DNA from: Candidatus Altarchaeota archaeon
GTDB lineage: Archaea > Altiarchaeota > Altiarchaeia > IMC4 > SCGC-AAA252-I15
Direction: 5' to 3'
Length of the DNA stretch: 9,532 bases
Assembly: GCA_026394745.1 (NCBI GenBank)
Contig: JAPKXP010000076.1
Coordinates: 1 to 9,532, forward strand
A program made the position numbers and the translations under genes. A model generated the notes under the pieces. It did no database searches. It saw only the letters and a program-made list of their open reading frames with translations, and was not told where the DNA came from. Below, piece after piece: positions 1 to 6,463 of this stretch; position 1 is the first letter of the stretch; the number at the start of each line of letters is the position of its first letter.

Positions 1-201
1 AAAAACACTCCCGTAGACAAGCAGGGTTGTAGCGCACTACAATACTGCAATAATATCAGAATAAACTCTCTCAGGGATGCGTTGAAGTGTCTGACTGCAG
101 ACTGGAAGAACAACGAACCCAGAAAGATAATACCGAACGACTGCACCATACAAACCAGTCGAAACAAAATAACGTGCACAACAACCAAAAAACCAGACTA
201 A
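1..201 (+). CDS. C-terminal end of an unidentified cysteine-containing protein (partial)
   Basis: An open frame runs from the first base to TAA at 199-201, giving 66 residues with no start in the window. It contains five cysteines (fragment residues 10, 16, 30, 48 and 59) and is rich in Asn, Lys and Thr; it ends in TTTKKPD. So many cysteines in a short stretch suggest disulfides and an exported protein, which would fit the secreted proteins further along, but this is inference and I recognise no family. It converges on the GT4 gene with only 13 bases between stop codons. Its base composition looks more A-rich than the other genes. An accidental open frame is possible because only 66 codons are visible. 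Confidence 0.5.
   Translation, partial: KNTPVDKQGCSALQYCNNIRINSLRDALKCLTADWKNNEPRKIIPNDCTIQTSRNKITCTTTKKPD
181..195 (-). terminator. Possible T-rich terminator for the minus-strand pair
   Basis: Read on the minus strand, the sequence about 20-35 bases past the GT4 stop codon is GGTTTTTTGGTTGTTG, a T6 tract followed by further T-rich sequence. Archaeal RNA polymerase commonly terminates at T-rich tracts without a hairpin. The tract lies inside the 3' end of the convergent partial gene. Assignment is by position and composition only. Confidence 0.25.
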
Positions 202-214
202 TATTAATATTTTC

Positions 215-1327
215 TTAATTGATACTCCTATAGATTTCCTCCACTTTTTGCGCGAGGTTTTTCCAGTCGTATTCCTTTTCTATGAAGTCGGCGTCGGCTT
301 TCACATTCCCTTCAAGGACGTTCACCAGCTTTTCAGAGAGGTCTTTCGCATCCCCTGTTTTGTGGAGCAGGCCTCCTGCGCCGCCGTGGGTCGCCTCCCT
401 TATCGCAGGTATGTCGGACGCGACGTAGGGTACGTTCAGTGCCATCGCCTCTATTATGCTTATGCCGAATCCTTCGACTGCGCTCGGCAGGCAGAACGCG
501 TGCGAGCTTTTTATCGTGTCGAGTACTTTCTTGTGGTCTTTGATGAATCCCATGAATTCGACTGATTCACCGAGGCCTAGTTTCCGCGCCAGTTCCTTCA
601 GTCTTTGTTCTTCAGGCCCCCCGCCGATTATCACTAGTCTTGCGTCCGGAATCTTCTTTCTGACTTCAGGCATCGCCTCGATTAGGTCGCCTATCCTCTT
701 GTACTTCACGAGCCTTGAGACCGCACACACCGTAGGCGTTTCCGCCTTTGCTACCCTAGTCTCCTTCACCTGCTCGTAGTCTACTCCGTTGTGCACGACC
801 GAGATTTTCTCCGGGTTTACACCCGCCTTCACAAGTTTTCCTTTAGTGTACTCGCTGACTGCGATGAACTTGTCCCACCGTCTCGTGAGAGCGTACCTCT
901 CGAGGGCTTCGCCCATGATGCCTTTCAATCCAAAATGGATCATCCATTCCCCAGTCCAGACGTCATGGTATGTCGCTATTTTTTTGCCTGCCCTGCTGTT
1001 CCAGGCGGCGGGGTATGACACGAAGCTGTAGCCGTCCGCCACGTCGTAGGACTCCTTCCTCATCTCTTTCACTGTGTTCCTGATGAATGTAATCCTCTTT
1101 GCGAGCGACGAGCTTTGGGAGTACTCGACCTCCGGCCTTACCCTCACGACCTTCATGCCCTCGAACTCGCTCTCCCTTGGGAGTCCAGGCTGGAGGCTCG
1201 CGTACACCGTAACGTCGTTTCTTTCGGCAAGATGCTTGCCAACGTAGAATACCCTGGCTTCGACTCCGCCGCTTATCTCTCTCCTCTCGCTTCCCGGGAA
1301 ATACTCCGTGACTAAGGCTATTTTCAT
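215..1327 (-). CDS. GT4-family (GT-B fold) glycosyltransferase
   Basis: This 370-residue protein should transfer a sugar from a nucleotide-sugar to a growing glycan on the cytoplasmic face of the membrane. It has the usual GT4 length and two-domain layout. The N-terminal domain (about 1-180) opens with MKIALVTEYF and has the glycine-rich acceptor loop SGGVE near residue 20. The C-terminal nucleotide-sugar domain starts around 200 with VSRLVKYKR, carrying the basic residues that usually contact the donor phosphates, and includes VIIGGGPE and the E-x7-E motif EGFGISIIE (Glu285 and Glu293). No signal peptide or membrane segment is visible and it has no N-x-S/T sequon, consistent with a cytosolic enzyme. 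It starts 4 bases after the stop of the STT3-like gene, so the two are almost certainly co-transcribed. AAAGG directly abuts the ATG, too close for a normal ribosome binding site, so coupling to upstream translation is likely. The sugar and acceptor cannot be told from sequence; an N-glycan or lipid-linked precursor is the best guess from context. Confidence 0.9.
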   Translation of the reverse strand: MKIALVTEYFPGSERREISGGVEARVFYVGKHLAERNDVTVYASLQPGLPRESEFEGMKVVRVRPEVEYSQSSSLAKRITFIRNTVKEMRKESYDVADGYSFVSYPAAWNSRAGKKIATYHDVWTGEWMIHFGLKGIMGEALERYALTRRWDKFIAVSEYTKGKLVKAGVNPEKISVVHNGVDYEQVKETRVAKAETPTVCAVSRLVKYKRIGDLIEAMPEVRKKIPDARLVIIGGGPEEQRLKELARKLGLGESVEFMGFIKDHKKVLDTIKSSHAFCLPSAVEGFGISIIEAMALNVPYVASDIPAIREATHGGAGGLLHKTGDAKDLSEKLVNVLEGNVKADADFIEKEYDWKNLAQKVEEIYRSIN

Positions 1328-1331
1328 CCTT

Positions 1332-3542
1332 TCAGCAGAACGCGTATAATGCGTCCACCCTCTCGCCCACAGGCTTGCTTGATTCCGCCTCGACCCATGT
1401 GAGGTTTCCGTCGTGCTTGTGGGCTATCACGTACTGGTGGTCCTGGTATTTTTTGTTGAACTCGTAGTCGATAGTCTTCTTCTCTTTTCGCGTGAAGTGC
1501 AGCTGCCTTTCGATTTTGTCCTCCACCGTCTTTACTCCGGAAGACTTGGTGAGCGTGTTGTCGACTAGCGCGATGCTGATGTTGTAGTCTCCATCAGGCC
1601 CTTCGTTGACGTACGTCATGGAGCCTGAGTAACCCCATTTTTCCGCGCCTGACGGCCGGACGCTCGCGCTACAGTTTAACGCGCCTGCGACGTTGCCCTT
1701 GACGGTGTACATCTGCTCGCTGACTCCTTCTGCGCTGACTGTCGTGTTGAAAAATCCAGACAAGGAATTCACGCCGTCTGTGACTTCAACTGCTACTTCA
1801 GCGGCCTTAGGTCCGCCGGAGTTCATTAGGAACACGGTCACAGGAACCTCGCCGCTCGGCAGGCTTTCGTTCACATCCACCCCGTACACCATAATCTTTA
1901 TCCCTGTGCTGTTGTCGACTTCCTCATGCACCTTCACAAAGTAATGCAAGTCTTGGCCGTTCCTCAGCTTGTATGCCGTCAGATACTCGACCAGCTCTAT
2001 CGGCGGCGCCTTTGCAGGCTCAAGAACCAACCCTCCCGAGAGGACGAAGGAGTATGAGCCGCCCGTCTTGATGATGTTGAAGTTCCTGTCGCTGATGACG
2101 ACGTAACCTACTCCAGCATTCTTCAACTCTAATGCAGCCTGCTTTTCCGGAAGCCACAACGCGTCGTGGACGCCGTACTCCACCTTGTTGGGCGTGGACA
2201 CCGCAGTAAGCCCGGTCAACGCATTAAGGTAGTAGCCGTGGTCCCATCCTACGAGGACTTTCCCCCCTGCGTAGTTGCTCTGCAGCCACTTGAAGGCGTC
2301 GTACTCCGCTTCAGGCGTAATCTTCTTCGAGTCTATCGTGTAGACGTAGTTCAGGTTGGCTGCAAGGCCGATTAGCGCGAGGACTAAAAGAACCTTGTCC
2401 ATCCTCATACCCTCAAACGCGATTACGGCAAACAACAGCAATCCCGCGGCCACGAACACTACGTTGTACGCCAGGCTCACGCTCGACTGCGTGAGGAAGA
2501 ATCCGAATACAATCAAGGCCAGGACTCCGGCATACATTGTGAAGCTCTTGTTCCAGCCGCGCAGCAAACCCGCAGTCGACAAAGTCAATCCTAAATCCAG
2601 TATCCTCGCTCCCCTGTCCATCACCGTGCATAACGCAAGGCCGAATATCGCGAGCGCCAGGCCGTTCACGTCCCTCTTCACGTACCCGACGTAGAGGCCG
2701 AGCGGCAAAAGCGCGATGAGCACGTTAAACCGAAGCCAGAAGTTCGATGGCGCTATCGGCGCTATGTCGACGCTCCCGCTCCTGCCCTGCGGCATCAATT
2801 CCAGCGACCCTTCAATCATGGACGGCAGGATGAAGAAGCCGCCGAATATCATGGCTGCAAGAAGCAGGGCGAATAATACGCGGTAGTCTTTCGTCGAGAG
2901 AATCCTGCCTGCGACAGCGTTCGCGGCGTACAGCAGGGAAACTCCCAGCGCAACCTTCATGACGTCGTTGATACTCAACCCCAGGTAGGCTACGGCAACG
3001 TAGGCGCCGGCCCACACAACCCTCTCTCTGCCCGCAGACTTCACGGCCTTCACGCAGGAAAGCAGCACAACAACGAAAAGCAGTAGCTGCAGGTGGTCGT
3101 GCGTGAAGCCCATCAGACTCAAGGACAATGGCTCCACCATGAAAGCGTAAATCAAGCCGGCCGCAAGACCAGCCTCGTCGCCCCACTCCTCCCTAGCCAG
3201 CAGAAACAAGGCAGCCGCAGTCAAGGCGGATAAAGCCGCGCTCAACAGCAAAACGTAATAGAACGAAAGCTCCCCGGGAAGCAGAATGCCGCCGAGCCTG
3301 AGAATCCAGGAAGTCGGGTCGGCAAGCCCGTTGGCAGGAAGAAGACTCCCTTGTGATACTCCATAGTAAAACCACGTCTCGATGTGATTCACGGCATGCC
3401 AGCCGTAATCGAGCATGAAAAGCAAATCCAGAAGAACCCTCGCGATGAAGCCGGAAGCGAATACTAAACCCGCCTTAACCCATACGTTCAGGCCTAGAAC
3501 CCGCTCGAACGCGCCCACTTTCTTAATTCTCCTATTTGCCAT
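1332..3542 (-). CDS. Divergent STT3/AglB-like oligosaccharyltransferase, membrane protein
   Basis: A 736-residue membrane protein with many hydrophobic helices between about 21 and 400, then a soluble C-terminal half that should face outward. STT3/AglB proteins transfer a lipid-linked oligosaccharide to Asn in N-x-S/T sequons. Features that fit: GWDHGYY at 432-438, at the place of the WWDYG motif at the start of the external domain; HDH at 148-150 in an external-loop context where STT3 has its second acidic metal motif; IETWFYY at 54-60, resembling the first acidic motif (FDPWFNY-like) with Glu55 for Asp; and SVDIAP at 257-262, resembling the SVSE/TIxE loop with Asp259. Residues about 540-690 look like an Ig-type beta domain. 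All four motifs deviate from canonical forms, so it may be a distant family member with altered specificity, or another GT-C enzyme. An AAAGGA lies 8 bases before the ATG. It precedes the GT4 gene in an operon and diverges from the secreted-enzyme run. Confidence 0.62.
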   Translation of the reverse strand: MANRRIKKVGAFERVLGLNVWVKAGLVFASGFIARVLLDLLFMLDYGWHAVNHIETWFYYGVSQGSLLPANGLADPTSWILRLGGILLPGELSFYYVLLLSAALSALTAAALFLLAREEWGDEAGLAAGLIYAFMVEPLSLSLMGFTHDHLQLLLFVVVLLSCVKAVKSAGRERVVWAGAYVAVAYLGLSINDVMKVALGVSLLYAANAVAGRILSTKDYRVLFALLLAAMIFGGFFILPSMIEGSLELMPQGRSGSVDIAPIAPSNFWLRFNVLIALLPLGLYVGYVKRDVNGLALAIFGLALCTVMDRGARILDLGLTLSTAGLLRGWNKSFTMYAGVLALIVFGFFLTQSSVSLAYNVVFVAAGLLLFAVIAFEGMRMDKVLLVLALIGLAANLNYVYTIDSKKITPEAEYDAFKWLQSNYAGGKVLVGWDHGYYLNALTGLTAVSTPNKVEYGVHDALWLPEKQAALELKNAGVGYVVISDRNFNIIKTGGSYSFVLSGGLVLEPAKAPPIELVEYLTAYKLRNGQDLHYFVKVHEEVDNSTGIKIMVYGVDVNESLPSGEVPVTVFLMNSGGPKAAEVAVEVTDGVNSLSGFFNTTVSAEGVSEQMYTVKGNVAGALNCSASVRPSGAEKWGYSGSMTYVNEGPDGDYNISIALVDNTLTKSSGVKTVEDKIERQLHFTRKEKKTIDYEFNKKYQDHQYVIAHKHDGNLTWVEAESSKPVGERVDALYAFC

Positions 3543-3573
3543 GCTTTTATTCCTTTAATTTAAAACAATTAAT
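3543..3573. promoter_or_regulatory. 31-base divergent promoter region
   Basis: Only 31 very A/T-rich bases separate the start codons of the STT3-like gene (minus) and the M4 peptidase (plus). They contain a TTTAAA palindrome at 3559-3564 in a longer AT stretch, the only TATA-like sequence present. Any promoter must overlap the other gene's start or be shared; archaeal TATA boxes normally sit about 26 bases before the transcript start, so at least one promoter probably extends into the opposite coding region. The exact TATA/BRE assignment is uncertain. Confidence 0.4.
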
Positions 3574-6063
3574 ATGACAGCCTTTTGGAAGACCCTGCTC
3601 CTGACTCTGTTGTTATGCGCGTTGGCGTCAGCTGCCTCAAACGGTATTCTCGCCGGTGGGTCCCCCCAAGGGCATGAGCTGTCGGAAGCAAGCGATACTC
3701 TAACATCTCCTCCAAGCGAAGGTTTCGCATCCTCTGGAGTACAGCGCGTCTCAACCGACCCTAGGACCGGCAAAGTCCGGTTCGTAGGCTTCGACCCCTT
3801 CCAACCGTTCGAGGTTCCTCAGGCAGGCCTTGCGGCAGCATCACTATCATCCATAGACAATCCCGAGCAGGCTGCCCGCGGATTCATCGCGGCCAACGCC
3901 CAACAGTTCGGCGTGAGCGACCAAAGCGACCTCTCCGTAATGCGCGAGAAAAACGTTGACGGACGCTCGTTCGTCAGATTCCAACAGCGCCACCAAGGAA
4001 TCCCCGTACTAGGCGGCGAAATGATAGTACAAACAGACAGCAGAAACAGAATACTGTCCGCAACAAGCAAGATATCACCAGACATCGCAGTCGACACCAC
4101 TCCAACGGTCTCCGCAGGCGAAGCCGAGTCAACAGCGGTAACGCAAATCGCAGAATACTACGACCTAGAGCAAGACCTCCTGCAGGCGACAACGCCCGAA
4201 CTCTGGATATACGACCCGGTAATGCTCGGCTGGGGCCAAGGACCCAAGCAACTAGTCTGGAGGATGGACGTGCACGCAACAGAATTTGCTCCGACAGACG
4301 AGCTTGTTCTAGTCGACGCCCGCACAGGAGACATAACACTCCACTTCACTCAAATAGAAACAATTAAAAACCGCACTATATACGACCACAACAACGTGGA
4401 GAAGTCCCCTGTTCCAGTAATAGGGGACTTGAAGCGTTCTGAAGGGGATGGTGCAAGCGGCATAACGGACGTAGACAAGGCGTACGAGTACTTTGGAGAC
4501 GTTTACGACTTCTACAGCATATATCATGGGCGGGACAGCATCAACGCTTCTGGCATGGGTATCATCGGCGTAACGAGGTCGTGCCCTACCGGCAGCGGAT
4601 CCTCCTGTCCCATGGCCAACGCCTACTGGACTTCCACTTATCAGAAAATGTATTTCGGCGTAAATTACACTTGGGCGTTGGACGTGGTAGGCCATGAGAT
4701 GACCCACGGCGTGACAAGCTACGAGTCCGGCTTCTACTACTATATGCAGTCCGGTGCTATGAGCGAGTCGTTCTCCGACATCTTCGGGGAATTCGCTGAA
4801 ATATATACTGGAAAATCCGGGGCTGCAGGCAGATGGCTTTTAGGCGAGAACCTCTCGATAGGTGCTGTGAGAGATATGAGCAACCCGCCCGCATACGGCG
4901 ACCCTGACAAGATGACGAGCGCCAACTACGTCTGCGGGACCGGCGACAACGGCGGCGTACACACTAATTGCGGCGTGGGGAACAAGGCCGCATACCTGAT
5001 TACTGACGGCGGCTCATTCAACGGATACACCGTAACCGGGCTTGGCGTCAACAAGACCGCACGCCTGTTCTACGAAGCCCAGACCAACCTCCTGACTTCA
5101 GGCAGCGACTACCAGGACTTGTACGACGCGCTGATACAGGCTGCGATAAACCTCGGATTCAGCTCAGACGACCGGCTACAGGTTGCGAAGGCGGTCAACG
5201 CAACGGAGATGAACAAGCAGCCGACAAGCTGCGCGGCAACAGACGTTCCATTATGCTACTCCGGAAAACCAGCCACCCTATTCTACGACAACATGGAGAA
5301 CACGTCCAGTGGTAACTGGGATGAATACTATACTGGAACATATGGGTGGTTCTATTATAATATTTATGCGACAAGCGGACAGAGCCACCTATGGGGCTAC
5401 GACAACTACGGGCTTGCCTCCTACTCCTACGTCTATATGTTGAAGAACGTAACTCTTCCGGCAGCAACAACTCCCTACATGCACTTCAAGCAAGCCTACG
5501 ACTTCGACAGCACGCTAGGCTACTGCAACAATGCCGGAGTGATAGGTTACACGACTAACGGCGGGGCCACATGGTATGATGCGAACTCGATGATAATAAA
5601 TAACAGTTACAATGACTTGGTCAAAGTATTCGGAAACAACCCAATCGGCGGAGGCAGTCCAGCCTACTGCTATTACACTTCAGGATACCTATCGACGAAA
5701 CTTAACTTAAGTTCGATTGCAGGATATAACGCCCGCTTCCTTTTCGAGATGGGCTCGGACTCAACATCATCGTCATCAACCGCTGGCAGAGGCTGGTTCA
5801 TAGATGATGTTCGTGTCTACACCTGCAATACTAACGTGTGCAATGGTGCCGGGATAAGCGGGAGCGGTTGGAACGTCAACACGTATACTAACTGCACGAA
5901 CACTGACGTGCAGGTTCGGTCTGGGACGTCTCAGGGGTTCCTCAGTATCAGCGGCGGCAATATGCTTAATTTAACTTCAAGCAGCGTATACGTTAATAAT
6001 ACGGTAATATTTTCAGACGGTCTCCTCAAGCTAGGCGGAGAGTCTGATTTACAGTTCACATGA
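3574..6063 (+). CDS. Secreted M4 (thermolysin-like) zinc metallopeptidase with jelly-roll and shared C-terminal modules
   Basis: An 829-residue secreted zinc endopeptidase precursor. Residues 1-20 form a signal peptide (KTLLLTLLLCALASA core). An FTP-type propeptide (about 92-150) and PepSY-like region (to about 260) follow; in this family they act as chaperone and inhibitor. The catalytic domain (about 262-550) has HEMTH at 374-378, the third zinc ligand Glu398 in ESFSD with Asp402, Tyr389, and His463 in GGVHTNCGVGNKAAYL. Offsets from the first His match thermolysin His142, Glu143, His146, Tyr157, Glu166, Asp170 and His231, so it should be active. Residues 568-751 resemble the MAM-like or jelly-roll domain of immune-inhibitor-A-type proteases (ends in GRGWFIDDVRVY). 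Residues 756-829 are a module shared with two downstream proteins, ending in QFT. There are 13 N-x-S/T sequons. It is the first gene of the exported run; its stop overlaps the next start (ATGA). M4 enzymes are mainly bacterial, so acquisition by transfer is plausible. Confidence 0.95.
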   Translation: MTAFWKTLLLTLLLCALASAASNGILAGGSPQGHELSEASDTLTSPPSEGFASSGVQRVSTDPRTGKVRFVGFDPFQPFEVPQAGLAAASLSSIDNPEQAARGFIAANAQQFGVSDQSDLSVMREKNVDGRSFVRFQQRHQGIPVLGGEMIVQTDSRNRILSATSKISPDIAVDTTPTVSAGEAESTAVTQIAEYYDLEQDLLQATTPELWIYDPVMLGWGQGPKQLVWRMDVHATEFAPTDELVLVDARTGDITLHFTQIETIKNRTIYDHNNVEKSPVPVIGDLKRSEGDGASGITDVDKAYEYFGDVYDFYSIYHGRDSINASGMGIIGVTRSCPTGSGSSCPMANAYWTSTYQKMYFGVNYTWALDVVGHEMTHGVTSYESGFYYYMQSGAMSESFSDIFGEFAEIYTGKSGAAGRWLLGENLSIGAVRDMSNPPAYGDPDKMTSANYVCGTGDNGGVHTNCGVGNKAAYLITDGGSFNGYTVTGLGVNKTARLFYEAQTNLLTSGSDYQDLYDALIQAAINLGFSSDDRLQVAKAVNATEMNKQPTSCAATDVPLCYSGKPATLFYDNMENTSSGNWDEYYTGTYGWFYYNIYATSGQSHLWGYDNYGLASYSYVYMLKNVTLPAATTPYMHFKQAYDFDSTLGYCNNAGVIGYTTNGGATWYDANSMIINNSYNDLVKVFGNNPIGGGSPAYCYYTSGYLSTKLNLSSIAGYNARFLFEMGSDSTSSSSTAGRGWFIDDVRVYTCNTNVCNGAGISGSGWNVNTYTNCTNTDVQVRSGTSQGFLSISGGNMLNLTSSSVYVNNTVIFSDGLLKLGGESDLQFT
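5839..6060 (+). repeat. Shared secreted module, copy 1 (C-terminus of M4 peptidase)
   Basis: This encodes residues 756-829 of the peptidase, 74 residues starting at Cys756. It aligns with copies 2 and 3 through an opening C-x-G, SG-x-W, TNC[ST]N, a G-x-L-x-[IL] strand, V-x-VNNT and a closing F-T. It is the most divergent copy. The spacing of hydrophobic residues suggests short beta-strands, perhaps a beta-solenoid rung, but this is inference. Confidence 0.75.
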
Positions 6064-6425
6064 AAATGGAATCAAAAAAAATAATCATGTTGTTGGCTGC
6101 GCTGGTTGTTCTGGCCTCAGCTGCCTGGTTCATCCAGACTAACTGGCAGGCTACAACAACCTCAACCACTACCCTAACTACAATAACCACAACTACCGCT
6201 ACAACCACTCCAACTACTCTATCAACAGTAAATCCCGAAACCTACTGTGAAACCGATTCCGACTGCGCGTGCGGAGTGCACAAAACCACCGGCGACTGCT
6301 TCCTAGGAAACAGTAAATACGTTGACGTGGTACGCCAGTGCCCCGACTTCTGCAACGGCTTCGCTGGAGACCGTGACGTAGGCTGCGTGAACAACACCTG
6401 CATGAGCGTGAAGGCAAGCCCATAG
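6060..6425 (+). CDS. Small membrane-anchored or secreted Thr-rich, Cys-rich protein
   Basis: A 121-residue protein with three parts. Residues 7-26 are a hydrophobic segment after a lysine-containing N-terminus (MKMESKK), acting as signal peptide or N-terminal anchor. Residues 32-56 are a linker of mostly Thr, likely O-glycosylated like surface stalks in archaea. Residues 62-118 are a compact domain with eight cysteines (63, 69, 71, 80, 94, 98, 109, 114), patterned C-x5-C-x-C-x8-C-x13-C-x3-C-x10-C-x4-C and probably making four disulfides. Motifs include CETDSDCACG, TGDCFLGN, QCPDFC and VNNTC, which holds its only sequon. I cannot assign a named family or function. Its start overlaps the M4 stop as ATGA, so it is translationally coupled to the peptidase; an in-frame Met two codons on is an alternative start. 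Its place between two proteases could mean an inhibitor, cofactor or surface tether, but nothing in the sequence proves this. Confidence 0.85.
   Translation: MKMESKKIIMLLAALVVLASAAWFIQTNWQATTTSTTTLTTITTTTATTTPTTLSTVNPETYCETDSDCACGVHKTTGDCFLGNSKYVDVVRQCPDFCNGFAGDRDVGCVNNTCMSVKASP
6153..6227 (+). repeat. Low-complexity Thr-codon tract
   Basis: About 75 bases dominated by ACN codons encode residues 32-56 of the small Cys-rich protein, roughly two thirds Thr with interspersed Ser, Leu, Ile, Ala and Pro. Codons vary (ACA, ACC, ACT) and there is no exact repeating unit, so the tract is kept by selection on the protein rather than being a fresh microsatellite. It reads as an extended, probably O-glycosylated stalk. 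Confidence 0.7.
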
Positions 6426-6463
6426 CAATCGTTTTTTTTACCTTGCAGGGCTTATCAATAAAC
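6426..6463 (+). promoter_or_regulatory. Short intergenic region with a T8 tract before the S8 protease
   Basis: These 38 bases contain a run of eight T at 6432-6439. The run fits an archaeal T-rich terminator after the Cys-rich gene. It also lies about 25-32 bases before the S8 start codon, where a TATA-like element would sit for a leaderless transcript. Either would divide the run into two transcription units; the sequence alone does not choose. No clear Shine-Dalgarno sequence precedes the S8 ATG. Confidence 0.3.

Noticed and set aside
200..211. Perfect 12-base palindrome between the convergent genes
   Set aside because: It is made only of A and T in an AT-rich junction, so it is weak evidence for a hairpin or a binding site.
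2356..2694. 112-residue plus-strand frame opposite the STT3-like gene
   Set aside because: It is antisense to the membrane-helix region and has no recognisable domain or start context.
4309..4707. 132-residue minus-strand frame opposite the M4 gene
   Set aside because: It overlaps the thermolysin catalytic region, which matches the family with exact residue spacing; no independent support.
6153..6227. Thr-codon tract as a phase-variable simple repeat
   Set aside because: The codons vary with no fixed repeat unit, so slippage-driven frameshifting is unlikely.
6443..6463. TTG start giving a seven-residue longer S8 protease
   Set aside because: The extension adds polar residues ahead of a standard signal peptide beginning at ATG 6464, and no ribosome binding site supports the TTG.
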